From positions 1,256,719 through 1,320,718 of the forward strand of contig NC_054882.1 in the NCBI RefSeq assembly GCF_018320785.1: DNA of 64,000 nt. The letters are read 5' to 3'. Shown piece by piece: positions 1-12,300 of this stretch (positions are counted from its first letter, which is position 1; each line of letters begins with the position of its first letter). The notes below the pieces were generated by a model that searched no databases, had not been told where the DNA came from, and was given only the letters and a program-made list of their open reading frames with translations. A program made the position numbers and the translations under genes. The stretch comes from Cheilinus undulatus (lineage: Eukaryota; Chordata; Actinopteri; Labriformes; Labridae).

Positions 1-317
1 GGGCCTGGTGAGCGTGAGCTCCCCGGATGTCAGCTCAGTGTCAGAATCCTCCAGCAAAGACACGCCCTCCCAGAGGCCTCTGTGCTCTGCTACCAACGCC
101 CGGCTCTCTGTAAGCTCCCTGCTGGCCGCCGGCGCTCCCATGAGCTCCAGCGCCAGCGTCCCCAACCTGTCATCTAGAGAGGCCAGCCTCATGGAGTCCT
201 TCGTCCGCCGCGCCCCCAACATGTCCCGCACCAACGCCACCAACAACATGAACCTGAGCCGAAGCAGCAGCGACAACAACACCAACACGCTGGGCAGGAA
301 CGTCATGAGCACCGCCA
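1..317 (+). CDS. hectd1: hectd1 exon, Ser-rich linker (5' end off window)
   Basis: Read from base 2, this exon encodes a Ser/Asn-rich, probably disordered segment containing [19 protein letters not shown] and LGRNVMSTA. It ends after the first base of a codon at GCC A|GTGAGT; joining to 2447 makes Thr and continues [12 protein letters not shown]. If the donor is missed, the frame stops five codons later at TAA 332-334. Confidence 0.93.
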
Positions 318-3300
318 GTGAGTACTGCTGTTAAAGTTCTATAATACTGCAATAACACTGCCAGTGAGTACTGCTGTTAAAGTACTATGATACTGCAATA
401 ACACTGCCAGTGAGTACTGCTGTTAAAGTACTATAATACTGCAATAATACTGCAATAACACTGCCAGTGAGTACTGCTGTTAAAGTACTATAATACTGCA
501 ATAATACTGCAATAACACTGCCAGTGAGTACTGCTGTTAAAGTACTATAATACTGCAATAACACTGCCAGTGAGTACTGCTGTTAAAGTACTATAATACT
601 GCAATAATACTGCAATAACACTGCCAGTGAGTACTGCTGTTAAAGTACTATAATACTGCAATAATACTGCAATAACACTGCCAGTGAGTACTGCTGTTAA
701 AGTACTATAATACTGCAATAATATTGCAATAACACTGCCAGTGAGTACTGCTGTTAAAGATCTATAATACTGCAATAACACTGCCAGTGAGTACTGCTGT
801 TAAAGTACTATAATACTGCAATAACACTGCCAGTGAGTACTGCTGTTAAAGTACTATAATACTGCAATAACACTGCCAGTGAGTACTGCTGTTAAAGTAC
901 TATAATACTGCAATAACACTGCCAGTGAGTACTGCTGTTAAAGTTCTATAATACTGCAATAACACTGCCAGTGAGTACTGCTGTTAAAGTACTATGATAC
1001 TGCAATAACACTGCCAGTGAGTACTGCTGTTAAAGTACTATAATACTGCAATAACACTGCCAGTGAGTACTGCTGTTAAAGTACTATAATACTGCAATAA
1101 TACTGCAATAACACTGCCAGTGAGTACTGCTGTTAAAGTACTATAATACTGCAATAACACTGCCAGTGAGTACTGCTGTTAAAGTACTATAATACTGCAA
1201 TAACACTGCCAGTGAGTACTGCTGTTAAAGTACTATGATACTGCAATAACACTGCCAGTGAGTACTGCTGTTAAAGTACTATAATACTGCAATAACACTG
1301 CCAGTGAGTACTGCTGTTAAAGTACTATAATACTGCAATAACACTGCCAGTGAGTACTGCTGTTAAAGTACTATAATACTGCAATAACACTGCCAGTGAG
1401 TACTGCTGTTAAAGTACTATGATACTGCAATAATACTGCAATAACACTGCCAGTGAGTCCTGCTGTTAAAGTACTATGATACTGCAATAATACTGCAATG
1501 ACACTGCCAGTGAGTACTGCTGTTAAAGTACTATAATACTGCAATAATACTGCAATAACACTGCCAGTGAGTACTGCTGTTAAAGTACTATAATACTGCA
1601 ATAATACTGCAATGACACTGCCAGTGAGTACTGCTGTTAAAGTACTATAATACTGCAATAATATTGCAATAACACTGCCAGTGAGTACTGCTGCACTAAT
1701 ACTACAGTGTTTCTGTCAGTGAGAGTACTTCTACTACCTTTATACTGTGATGCTGGGCCCTGCAGTACCATCACATGAAGGCTAGAGTCCTGCTGTTTGA
1801 CCTAAATATTGCGCTCTCTAACCAAATAAACCCACAGTTCTATTTTCCCACTTCTCCTTTTTTACTGCCAGGTATTCCCTCAGTCTTGTGATGTTAATCT
1901 TCCACTAGTAATGACAGGAAGTTGTACTTTATTGCTGTAAATCCTCCTGGTTGGGCTGTAGTTACAGAGGGGTCCTAAGCTCATGTTAAAGTGCCTTCTT
2001 GTCCCGCTCTACTGCTCTGATGTAAACAAGCACAGTGAATAGGCAGCTGTCGTCTCTGTGGATAGGTCCGTTTTGTCCTCTTGTTGAAATTTCCAGGTTG
2101 GGTTGGCATTGGTAGAAACGTTCGTGGTGTTTTTAAGGAGCAGGTTTTTTCAGTCCAGCTGTTCTTAGAGTTCCTGGGTTCCTTAAACATGCACACGCTG
2201 CTGAAAATGTCTGGAAAGTACCGTCAAAGCTCGGTGAGGTTCCTATAGAGACAGATAACAGACATGTAGAGATGGTGCTCCAGTCTGCTGTGTGAACAGC
2301 TTGAGCCTCCTCCAGCCAATCAGCAGCTGTTTCCTGTCAGCTGACTGCAGCTTATAGAGCTTCCATGCTGCTTCGTCTCTTTGGTTTCTGACAAACTAAC
2401 CCCCCTCTGTGTTTGTGTGTTTGTTTGTTTGTTTGTTTGTTTGCAGCTTCTCCTCTCATGGGCGCTCAGAGCTTTCCTAACCTCACCACCACCGGCACCA
2501 GCTCCACCGTTACCATGTCAACCTCCATAGTAACCTGCAGCAATAATGTAGCCACGGCAACCACCGGTCTGTCGGTGGGACAGTTGCTAAGCAACACCCT
2601 GACGACCAGCCTGACGTCCACGTCCAGCGAGAGCGACACGGGCCAGGAGGCCGAGTTCTCGCTCTACGGTTGGTGACCACACACACAAACATGCAGCACG
2701 CTTCTACTAACCTGCTGTTTAACTCCGCCCACATTAGAGAGCGCCACTAAAGCACGGCTTAAAACTCTGATTTATTTAACTCGTATAGAGAACTGTTTAA
2801 ATAGGGACTCAGCTGAGGTTGTGTTCGGAAGACTTTATAATACACCACCTCCTCACAAACATGCAGGAATTAAACTGATTTAAATACAGCTGCAGCCGTG
2901 CTTCATCCCGCCTGCTGTGTCTGTCTTTATGCACCGCTCGCCATCAGACCTGCAGCTCTGGCACAGCAACATGAAGACAGCTGAAGCTGTTTTAATAAAA
3001 TAATAAACTTAATAGAGCTGTTACTATTCTCCTTCCACTACTTTGACTGAACATCCTGTCTCCTCCCGTCTCTCTCTCTCTCTCTGTGTTCTGCAGACTT
3101 CCTGGACAGCTGCCGTGCCAACACGCTACTGGCTGAGCTGGACGATGAGGAGGACCTCCCCGAGCCCGAAGACGACGATGACGAGAATGAAGACGACAAT
3201 CAGGAGGACCAGGAGTACGAGGAGGTCCTGGTAATAACATGTTTTCAATGTTTTTAACTGGTAACAGAAGATAGATGAGCTCTGACTTAGAAGACGGAGG

Positions 3301-6300
3301 ATGGAGCGACAGGAAGTGATGTCAGAGGAGGTGACGAGTGCTTTTGCTGCTCTTCTGCAGGAGGAGGAGGAGTATGAGACCAAAGGAGGCCGCAGGAGGA
3401 CGTGGGACGACGACTTTGTCCTAAAGAGGCAGTTTTCTGCTCTGGTTCCAGCTTTCGACCCCAGACCAGGAAGAACCAACGTCCAGCAGACCACGGACCT
3501 GGAGATCCCTCCACCAGGTACGAAAACAAAGTCTGAGAAAGGAAGTACTACAGTCCATAGAATTAACAGTGAAGGACTGTGTTTTTACAGTGTATATTTC
3601 CACTGTGATCTAATGGACATAAAGTGTCTTAAACTGTAAGTGTTTGGTGTTTTTTTAGATTTTTGTGTTAAGAATATTCATAGGACTAGAATACTCTGCT
3701 CAGAGTATCCTTTAAAAACACTGGGGTATTTAAATATTCTCTTTCGTGTTGGGAAATGTTTTTCTACCTTTATGATGATTTTGATCAGGATATTTGCATC
3801 TTAAAACATATTTGAGAGGAATTAAGAATCCAATATTTGCAGTTCTTATTAATGAAACTGATTCAGTACTTTATGAAGTTGTGATATATTATTGATGAAC
3901 ATGCATTTGTTAAGTCATTTGGAACTTACCAATGTGGAAACTTGTACAATCTGAGGAGAAAAGACAGAAATCCTAATATAGAAGCTGTATTTATTATTAT
4001 TCTGTATTCCACTATTATTATAGTCTTTAACAGTTTGAGGAGTTGTTTGATAAACCTAGTGCGTTTTTATTTTCCTCAGGAACTCCTCGTTCGGAGGTTC
4101 AGGAGGAGGTGGAGTGTGCTCCGTCTCCACACCTCGCTCTCACGCTGAAGGTAAGACAACACCTGTCAGGTTTTACTAATGCCACTATTTTAAACTTTGG
4201 TACAGTTTAGAGAAAGTCAGACAATACTGAGAACTTTTTTAATACCATGGCATCAAAAATAGAAGTCTAAGATAATAATAAGAACTTTATTTGTATAGCA
4301 GCTTTAAAACAGAGGTTTATAAAGTGCTTGACAATAAGTAGAATCACAGTTAACACAAGCAAAGAACATAACCCGATTAAACCTCATCAACAGGAGAACC
4401 CATGAGAAATAAAGCCAGCAATGTAACTCCAACTAATAGACACATTATAGAGCCTGAAAACATGATATGATATGACCGCAAGTCCAAGACTAGGAAAAGA
4501 CTGATACAAAACAGCACAGATTACCACCTTAAACTTAACGATAGAGATGACGGGAGCACGCCGTGACTCCAGTAAGACTCCTAAAATTTACTAAAGACTT
4601 TGAGTTTTTAGTCTGTGACTGTGAAAATCTTTTGGTGTAAGCCCAGCATTAGGTATTGGCTTTAGAGATCGGCACATTATTACATAACCAAATCTAGCTG
4701 TTGAGTCTGCATCGAGCTAATAGTTCCAGGATCGATTCAGCTTACCTCTGACTTTAGCATCCATGTAGATAAACTAGTGGATCTACAAGCAGCAACGTTC
4801 TTTATTATAATGATGGACAGTAAAGTTTATTCTGTGTATCTTAGAGAAAAGTCAGACCTCTCTCGGGAGTTTAAGGCTCCTATTGAAGGCTCATATGTAA
4901 AGGTCAGCTTCCAGCTGAAACGCTGTGCTTAATTGGGTTGTTGTTGTTGTGTTTAGGTGGCTGGTCTGGGTACGACTCGGGAAGTGGAGCTTCCTCTGTC
5001 TAACTACAAATCCACCATCTTCTACTACGTCCAGCGGCTGCTGCAGCTCTCCTGTAACGGGGCCGTGAAGACGGACAAGCTAAGAAGGATCTGGGAGCCC
5101 ACGTACACGTAAGAGGAGCAACAGGTTTAAGATTTAATGTTTGATAAAAATGTCTGTGATCACTGAGGCCGTCTTCTCCTGCAGGATAATGTACCGAGAG
5201 CTGAAGGACTCCGACAAGGAGAAGGAGAGCGGGAAGATGGTGAGGAACACTTCTATCTCAGCGTTGTCATAAAAACATGAATAAAACTCACATCCTGACC
5301 TGATGGCCCTCCTTTCTGCAGGATTTGTGTGAACACGGCATCAGCGTCGGCAGTCGTTCTGGCGGTCTTAGCCCCAGCTCGGTTTCAGCCAATCAGAGCA
5401 GTGAGATTCTCGGCATGGCCCGAGAGGTGGCACAGGCGAAGGCGGGCTGCAGTCAGAACGCCTGTGGGGTTGAGGATGTCCTGCAGCTGCTCAGAATCCT
5501 CTACATCATCGGGGGAGACTCCGCCTCCAACGTTCGCACGCTGCAGGAGGGTACGAACACACACCAGACACACTCGCAAAGCTGAACAACACATCTGCTG
5601 TTCTCCTTAAAGCTCCGTAGGACTTAAATTCTTCTCGGCTCTGTCAGCTGTTCGCAGATGATGTTTAGTTTTGTTTACAGCTCTCTAACCTGTCAAACTG
5701 CAAAAACAAGAACATGAGATCATTTAATTGGAGCTGCATGCTGGCTAAAGGCTGCTGTAAGAAATTAATTGTTCTTTCTGTGTAGACTTCGATGAGCTGC
5801 AGTTTAACGCGTCTCCTGAGGAGTTCACCAGTAAGAAGATCACGACAAAGATCCTGCAGCAGATCGAGGTCAGAGTTCATATATCTGTGCAGCATGATGC
5901 TGGTGTTTAATCTTTGTCCTGCATGTTTTCCATCACTCTCCAGCCTTTCTATCTGAATATTTCCCATCGTTAAATTAGAGGCTCGGTGCATTACAGCAGA
6001 AGATAATCAGTGTGTGTCTTTGTTTCCCAGGAGCCTCTCGCTCTGGCCAGCGGCGCTCTGCCTGACTGGTGTGAACAGCTCACCTCTAAGTGTCCTTTCC
6101 TTATTCCCTTTGAGACCAGACAGCTTTACTTCACCTGCACGGCGTTCGGAGCGTCCAGGTGAGTCTAAGGGAAGAATTAAGGGCACGCTCACATTTGCTG
6201 ATTAGCACTGTGCTTGAGCACGCTTGACCCCCTAAATCCAGTTTGTGTGACTGGTTTGAGCGCTGGCTCTCTTGGCCCTACGGTAGGGATGCCCACGCAA

Positions 6301-9300
6301 GAGCAGAAGCAGGATGAGACATGATTAAATCAGCGTGACCTTCCCTCATAGCTACATTTAACAAGCAACAGAGTTCAGATGTGTCTGATGAGAAGGTCAG
6401 ATGTTTACCCAGACTTCAGGGATAATCGGAGCAGCTGGATCAAATGCTCTTAACAGTGATTGGGAAAGTTTAGGACTATCTTCCCCTGGTGAGTTTTATC
6501 TTTTGATGTGATGATGTAGAACAGGGGTATCAAACTCAATCCCAGCAGGAGCCGCATTCTGAATTTTGGTCTAACCTGAGGGCTGAACAGGGTCCACATT
6601 CAATCATAAACGGTCAACCTCATTTTCACCAGCAATGAATTATGGGGGGGAAAGCCTTAGCACTGATGATAAGTGCTTCTGAGGTTTTAAGAAGTTAAAA
6701 AAAGAAGATTAAAGGCTCAAAAACTGACATGAAAAGTTAAATTGTCACAATGTGGCATTTCAAGTCAAAAACATGTTTTTTTAATGAAAAAAATAGATGA
6801 GACAGAAGTGGAATTCATCATTTTTAATGGTCAAATCTTGAGATAAACATTAAAAATCACAGGTTTAAAATGTCAACGTTTAACTTTTGAGTTTAAGAGG
6901 TCAAAATATGACTTAAATTGAGGATTGAAAAGGTCAAATTCTAAATTAAAAGTCAAAGTAAGGAGATAAAAAGGTCAAAATGGGAGATTAAATTCAAAAT
7001 CTTGAATTTAAAAGGTCAAAATATTACTTAGAATTTAAAACTGTGAATCAAAAAGGTCAAAAATAAGATAAATCAAGATTATGAATTGAAAAGGTCAAAA
7101 TATGGCATAAAAATTCAAAAACATGAGTTTACATCATAACTGCAGAACTGAAAATATGCGTAATATCTTGTCCCACATTCCTGACTTTTTATCAAATTAT
7201 TACAACACTTTATGTTCTCTAATTTTCAAGACTTCACAAGGATCATCAGGGTTAAGTTTACATTTTTAAACTGGAGGAAACTTGCAGACCTCAATCCAGT
7301 GGGTCAGTCACAATAGAAATATTATGTCATGTGGTAGGCTGGGTATAACTGTACCACGGGCCGGATTTGGCCCCCAGGCCTAGAGTTTGACACCCCTGAT
7401 GTAGAAGGTAAGATAAGACTTTATCATGGATGTATAAGAGGTAAGCATGCTTAGGCGTGTTTGGAGAAATGAGAGAGAGCCAGCAGGGAGCTGGGGTCTA
7501 GTCATGCTCTGGCACAGTAGGGAAGACTGGGCCTGGTGTGAGTGCTCCTAAAGTCGATTTTAAATCAGATAGACTCTGGTTTGTGCCTGTTAAAGTCAGA
7601 TTTGATCAGATATATTTAGATGAACTCCAGCAGACCCTCCTCTCAGACTCTGTTCGTTTCTCTGCAGGGCGATCGTGTGGCTGCAAAACCGGCGCGAGGC
7701 GACCATGGAGCGCTCTCGGCCGTCCACCACCGTGCGGCGGGACGACCCCGGGGAGTTCAGGGTGGGTCGACTAAAACACGAGAGAGTCAAAGTTCCCAGG
7801 GGAGAAGCCATGATGGAGTGGGCGGAGTCTGTGATGCAGCTGCACGCCGACAGGAAGTCTGTGCTGGAGGTGAGCGGTGGACTCAGAGACGGTGGCTTCA
7901 TTTAGGGATTTATACAACGAGTACTGACGTTCCTCTGAAGCGTCCGTCAAATCTGACCGCTTCAGGTCTGATGTTTATTTTAATACAGATTTCACTGTAG
8001 AAGCTGTCGGTCATCATTTAAATGTATTTTGTGAGTTTCCTTCGTGTTTTTCTTCCATTACTGCCTCCTTAGGAAGCTTAAACTCATTTATCATGAGCTC
8101 CTGACCCTGACTGGTGTATGTCTCCTCCAGGTGGAGTTTCAGGGTGAGGAGGGAACAGGTCTGGGTCCGACTCTGGAGTTTTACGCTCTGGTGGCTGCAG
8201 AGTTCCAGAGAACGTCTCTGGGGATCTGGCTGTGTGACGACGACTTCCCTGACGATGAATCCCGACAGGTGAGATGCTGAAGTGTTGAGTTTATCCTTCT
8301 GGAGCTGCAGGTCTGTCTGCAGACTAAAATCAGAATCTCATTTCTTTGACCTTTGAAAACGTGCAGAAGATTTCAGCTGGTTCTTGACATCCTCATCCTC
8401 TGAACACTCCTGTTTTTACCAGAATAAGTCCAGAGTTTAAATATTATCTCCTGCTTCTATCAGGGTGATCTTATAAACCTCCTCACTGAAGTCCACTCCT
8501 CTGTTTGTCTCAGGTGGATCTGGGTGGCGGTCTGAAGCCTCCCGGGTACTACGTGCAGCGTTCCTGCGGCCTGTTCCCCGCCCCGTTCCCTCAGGACAGC
8601 GAGGAGTTGGAGCGCATCACCAAGCTCTTCCACTTCCTGGGAATCTTCCTGGCTAAGTGCATCCAGGACAACCGCCTGGTGGACCTCCCTGTGTCTCAGC
8701 CCTTCTTCAAGCTGCTCTGTATGGGGGATATCAAGTCCAACATGAGCAAGCTGCTCTACCAGTCCAGAAGCTCCACCCACGACCCCGAGCGCCAACACCT
8801 GACGCCCTTCCTGCTGCTGTCCGAGGTGACGTCGGAGGCGTCCACGGAGGAGAGCCAGGAGACGTACTCTGTGGGCAGCTTCGACGAGGACTCCAAGTCC
8901 GAGTTCATTATGGACCCCCCTAAACCAAAACCCCCCGCCTGGTACCACGGCATCCTGACCTGGGAAGACTTCCAGCTCGTCAACCCGCACAGGTGAGGCA
9001 GGGAGAAAGAGGAGATTAAAATGTGTGTTTAGTTCTGCTCCTCTTCATCATCATCCTCACCTTTCTCTCCTCCTCCTCATGCAGGGCGAGTTTCCTGAAG
9101 GAGGTGAAGGAGCTGGCGGTGAAGAGGAGGCAGATTTTGTCCAGTAAGAGCTTAAGTGAAGACGAGAAGAACACCAGACTGCAGGACCTGATGCTGAGGA
9201 ACCCGCTGGGCTCCGGACCCCCCCTCAGCATCGAAGACCTCGGGTAAGAACAGCCTGACTGCATTTCCACACCCTCCAGGGTTTATTAAGCATCTGTTTC

Positions 9301-12300
9301 AGATTCAGTAGAAGGTCTGAGATCATTAACTACAAATACAGAGATTTTAATCTGGAGTTGAACGCCATCTTAAAAGAGGCAAAGAGAGGAGGCTAAGCGG
9401 CTGGTTAGTCATGAACAAAGGCGTCTTAGAAAATATATACACCAGTTTTTATGAGCTGTAACCTTTCACCTTCCTTCAACAACCTCTCTAGAACCTTTAA
9501 AAACGGAGGGAAATGAACTCAATCAGCCGTCTGATGTTTCACTACACTGTTGTTTTCTGTCTGCAGGTTGAACTTCCAGTTCTGTCCGTCCTCGAAAGTC
9601 CACGGTTTCTCAGCTGTGGATCTGAAACCAAACGGAGACGACGAGGTAGAAAATACCCATCAGACAGAGAGGGAGCTCTGATGATAATCAGAGAATAAAT
9701 TCTACTTCCTGTTTTAGAGGACAGAACATTCATTAAACCTGTCTGCTCGTGTCTGTGGTTTCAGATGGTGACCATGGAGAACGCTGAGGAGTACGTGGAG
9801 CTGATGTTTGACTTCTGTATGCACATAGGCATCCAGAAACAGATGGAGGCATTCAGAGGTAAACATAGATATCTGAATAAGTAGAGTGTACGATAGATGT
9901 TTAACACCTACAGTGTTTAGGAAGGACTGAACCTTTCAAAGTAAAATGGCTGGATGAATATAATTGCTCATCAGAGCAGCCAGATGTGTGACGGTGTTGT
10001 AGGACTAAACAACATACCTGATCTCTGCAGTCAGCTGGAGTGGGAGCCAGGATCGTTCACTATCAGTGGAGCCGGGTGGGAGAACTCAAATTTTAACTCT
10101 AAATTTGCAAAAAAGACAGCATCTTTTAATTACTACTAACTGTAATCCCAGTCTGGATTCTCAGTTTTAGATTAGAAAGTAGTCACTAACTGTAATCCCA
10201 GTCTGGATTTACAGTTTTTAGAAGCAGTCTCATGCAGATTCAGAGTCTGGGTTCATAAAGGAGACAATGCTCTGTTGATGCTCTTTATTTTATAAATGTC
10301 TACTTTTTGGCTCTGTTTAGAACTTTAAACGGCTGTTTCTATGAAGAAGTTTCCTTCTATCATCCTTAGCCATATTATTATCTCATCTCCTTCTCTCCTT
10401 TTTTTGTCTCCTCATCCTTCCTCCTCTTTGTCTGTTTTCTCTTCTATCTTATTTCCACCACTCTCTCCTTTCCTGTCTTCCTCCTCTCTCTTCTCTATCC
10501 CCTCCTTTTCCTCCTCTGTCTCCTCTTCCTTCTCCTCTTCCTCCTCTGTCATCTCGTCTTCCTCCTGTCTCCTCTGTCTCCTCCTCTTCCTCCTCTGTCT
10601 CCTCCTCTTCCTCCTGTGTCTCCTCCTCTTCCTCCTGTCCCCTGCTCTTCCTCAGAGGGATTTAACCGAGTGTTCCCGATGGAGAAGTTGAGCTCTTTCA
10701 GCCATAAGGAGGTCCAGATGATCCTCTGTGGTAACCAGTCACCTTCCTGGACTGCTGATGACATCATCAACTACACAGAGCCAAAGCTGGGTTACACCAG
10801 AGACAGGTGAGCATCTCAGAGAGACAGGTGTGTGCTGTGATGACATAATTTCCTGCTTTGACCTGCTCATTCTTTGCCCCGCCCCCTTCAGTCCCGGCTT
10901 CCTGCGGTTTGTCAGAGTTCTCTGCGGGATGTCGTCTGACGAGAGGAAAGCCTTCCTGCAGTTCACCACCGGCTGCTCCACGCTGCCCCCTGGTGGCCTC
11001 GCTAACCTGCACCCCCGCCTCACCATCGTCCGGAAGGTACGCTCGTCTCTGATTGGGCGAACTGATTCAACAAATTTCAAACCTTTAAGGTTTGATATGA
11101 GCTAAAAACAGAAAATACCAGAGTCATAATAATCTGGTTTATATACATGTTTATAATGGCCAAGTAAGGGAGAAAAGCGGGTAAAAAGTGGCACTGTTAT
11201 TCACCATGCATCCACAGTGAATAGAGGGAAGTGTCAGAGACGTGCGTCTGTCGTGCATGCGTTGTATTTTTTGCAGTCCCAACGCCATTTATCTCAGTCG
11301 GTCTCTTGGGTTTATAGAACAGGCATTAGAGTTGATCCTATACTCTGGGTTTTATGGTAATCCGGTCTCATTGGTTTATAAAACAAGAATTAGAGTTGCT
11401 CATATACCCTGGGTTTTATGGTAATCTGGTCTCACTGGTTTATAAAATCCAAATTAGAGTTGCTCATATACTCTGGGTTTTTGGGTAATCTGGTCTCACT
11501 AGTTTATAAAACAAGAATTAGAGTTGCTCCTGGACTCTGGGTTTTATGGTAACCTGGTCTCACTGGTTTATAAAACAAGAATTAGAGATGCTCCTATACT
11601 CTGGGTTTTTGGGTAATCTGGTCTCACTGGTGTATAAAATCGGAATTAGAGTTGCTCCTATACTGTGGGTTTTATAGTAATCTGGTCTCACTGGTTTATA
11701 AAATCCAAATCGGAGTTGCTCATATACTCTGGGTTTTTGGGTTATCTGGTCTCACTAGTTTATAAAACAAGAATTATAGTTGCTCCTGGACTCTGGGTTT
11801 TACAGTAATCTGGTCTCACTGGTATATAAAATGGGAATTAGAGTTGCTCCTATACTCTGAGTTTTATGGTAATCTGGTCTCACTGGTTTATAAAATCCGA
11901 ATTAGAGATGCTCCTATACTTTGGGTTTTATGGTAACCTGTTCTCACTGGTTTATAAAATCCGAATCAGAGATGCTCCTATACTTTGGGTTTTATGGTAA
12001 TCTGGTCTCACTGGTATATAAAATGGGAATTAGAGTTGCTCCTATACTCTGGGTTTTATGGTAATCTGGTCTCACTGGTATGTAAAATGGGAATTAGAGT
12101 TGCTCCTATACTTTGGGTTTTATGGTAATCTGGTCTCACTGGTTTATAAAATACAAATTAGAGTTGCTCCTATACTCTGGGTTTTACAGTAATCTGGAGT
12201 AAAGATCTAGTTAGGTAGATTTATGTTCAAATGTTTTTAAAATTCTGTGTTTTCCTATGATGTGATCATTTTCTGATGCCTGGATCTGATTGGCTGCCCT

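Noticed and set aside
545-1658. Minus-strand open frames with a repeated 19-residue unit ([19 protein letters not shown])
   Set aside because: They arise because the 57-bp repeat unit is a multiple of three without stops; no start, promoter or family support.
318-1690. Regular direct repeats considered as a CRISPR array
   Set aside because: Units are contiguous without unique spacers, and the DNA is vertebrate.
8460-8990. 176-residue minus-strand frame opposite the large hectd1 exon
   Set aside because: Shadow of the conserved plus-strand HECT exon; codon constraint lies on the plus strand.
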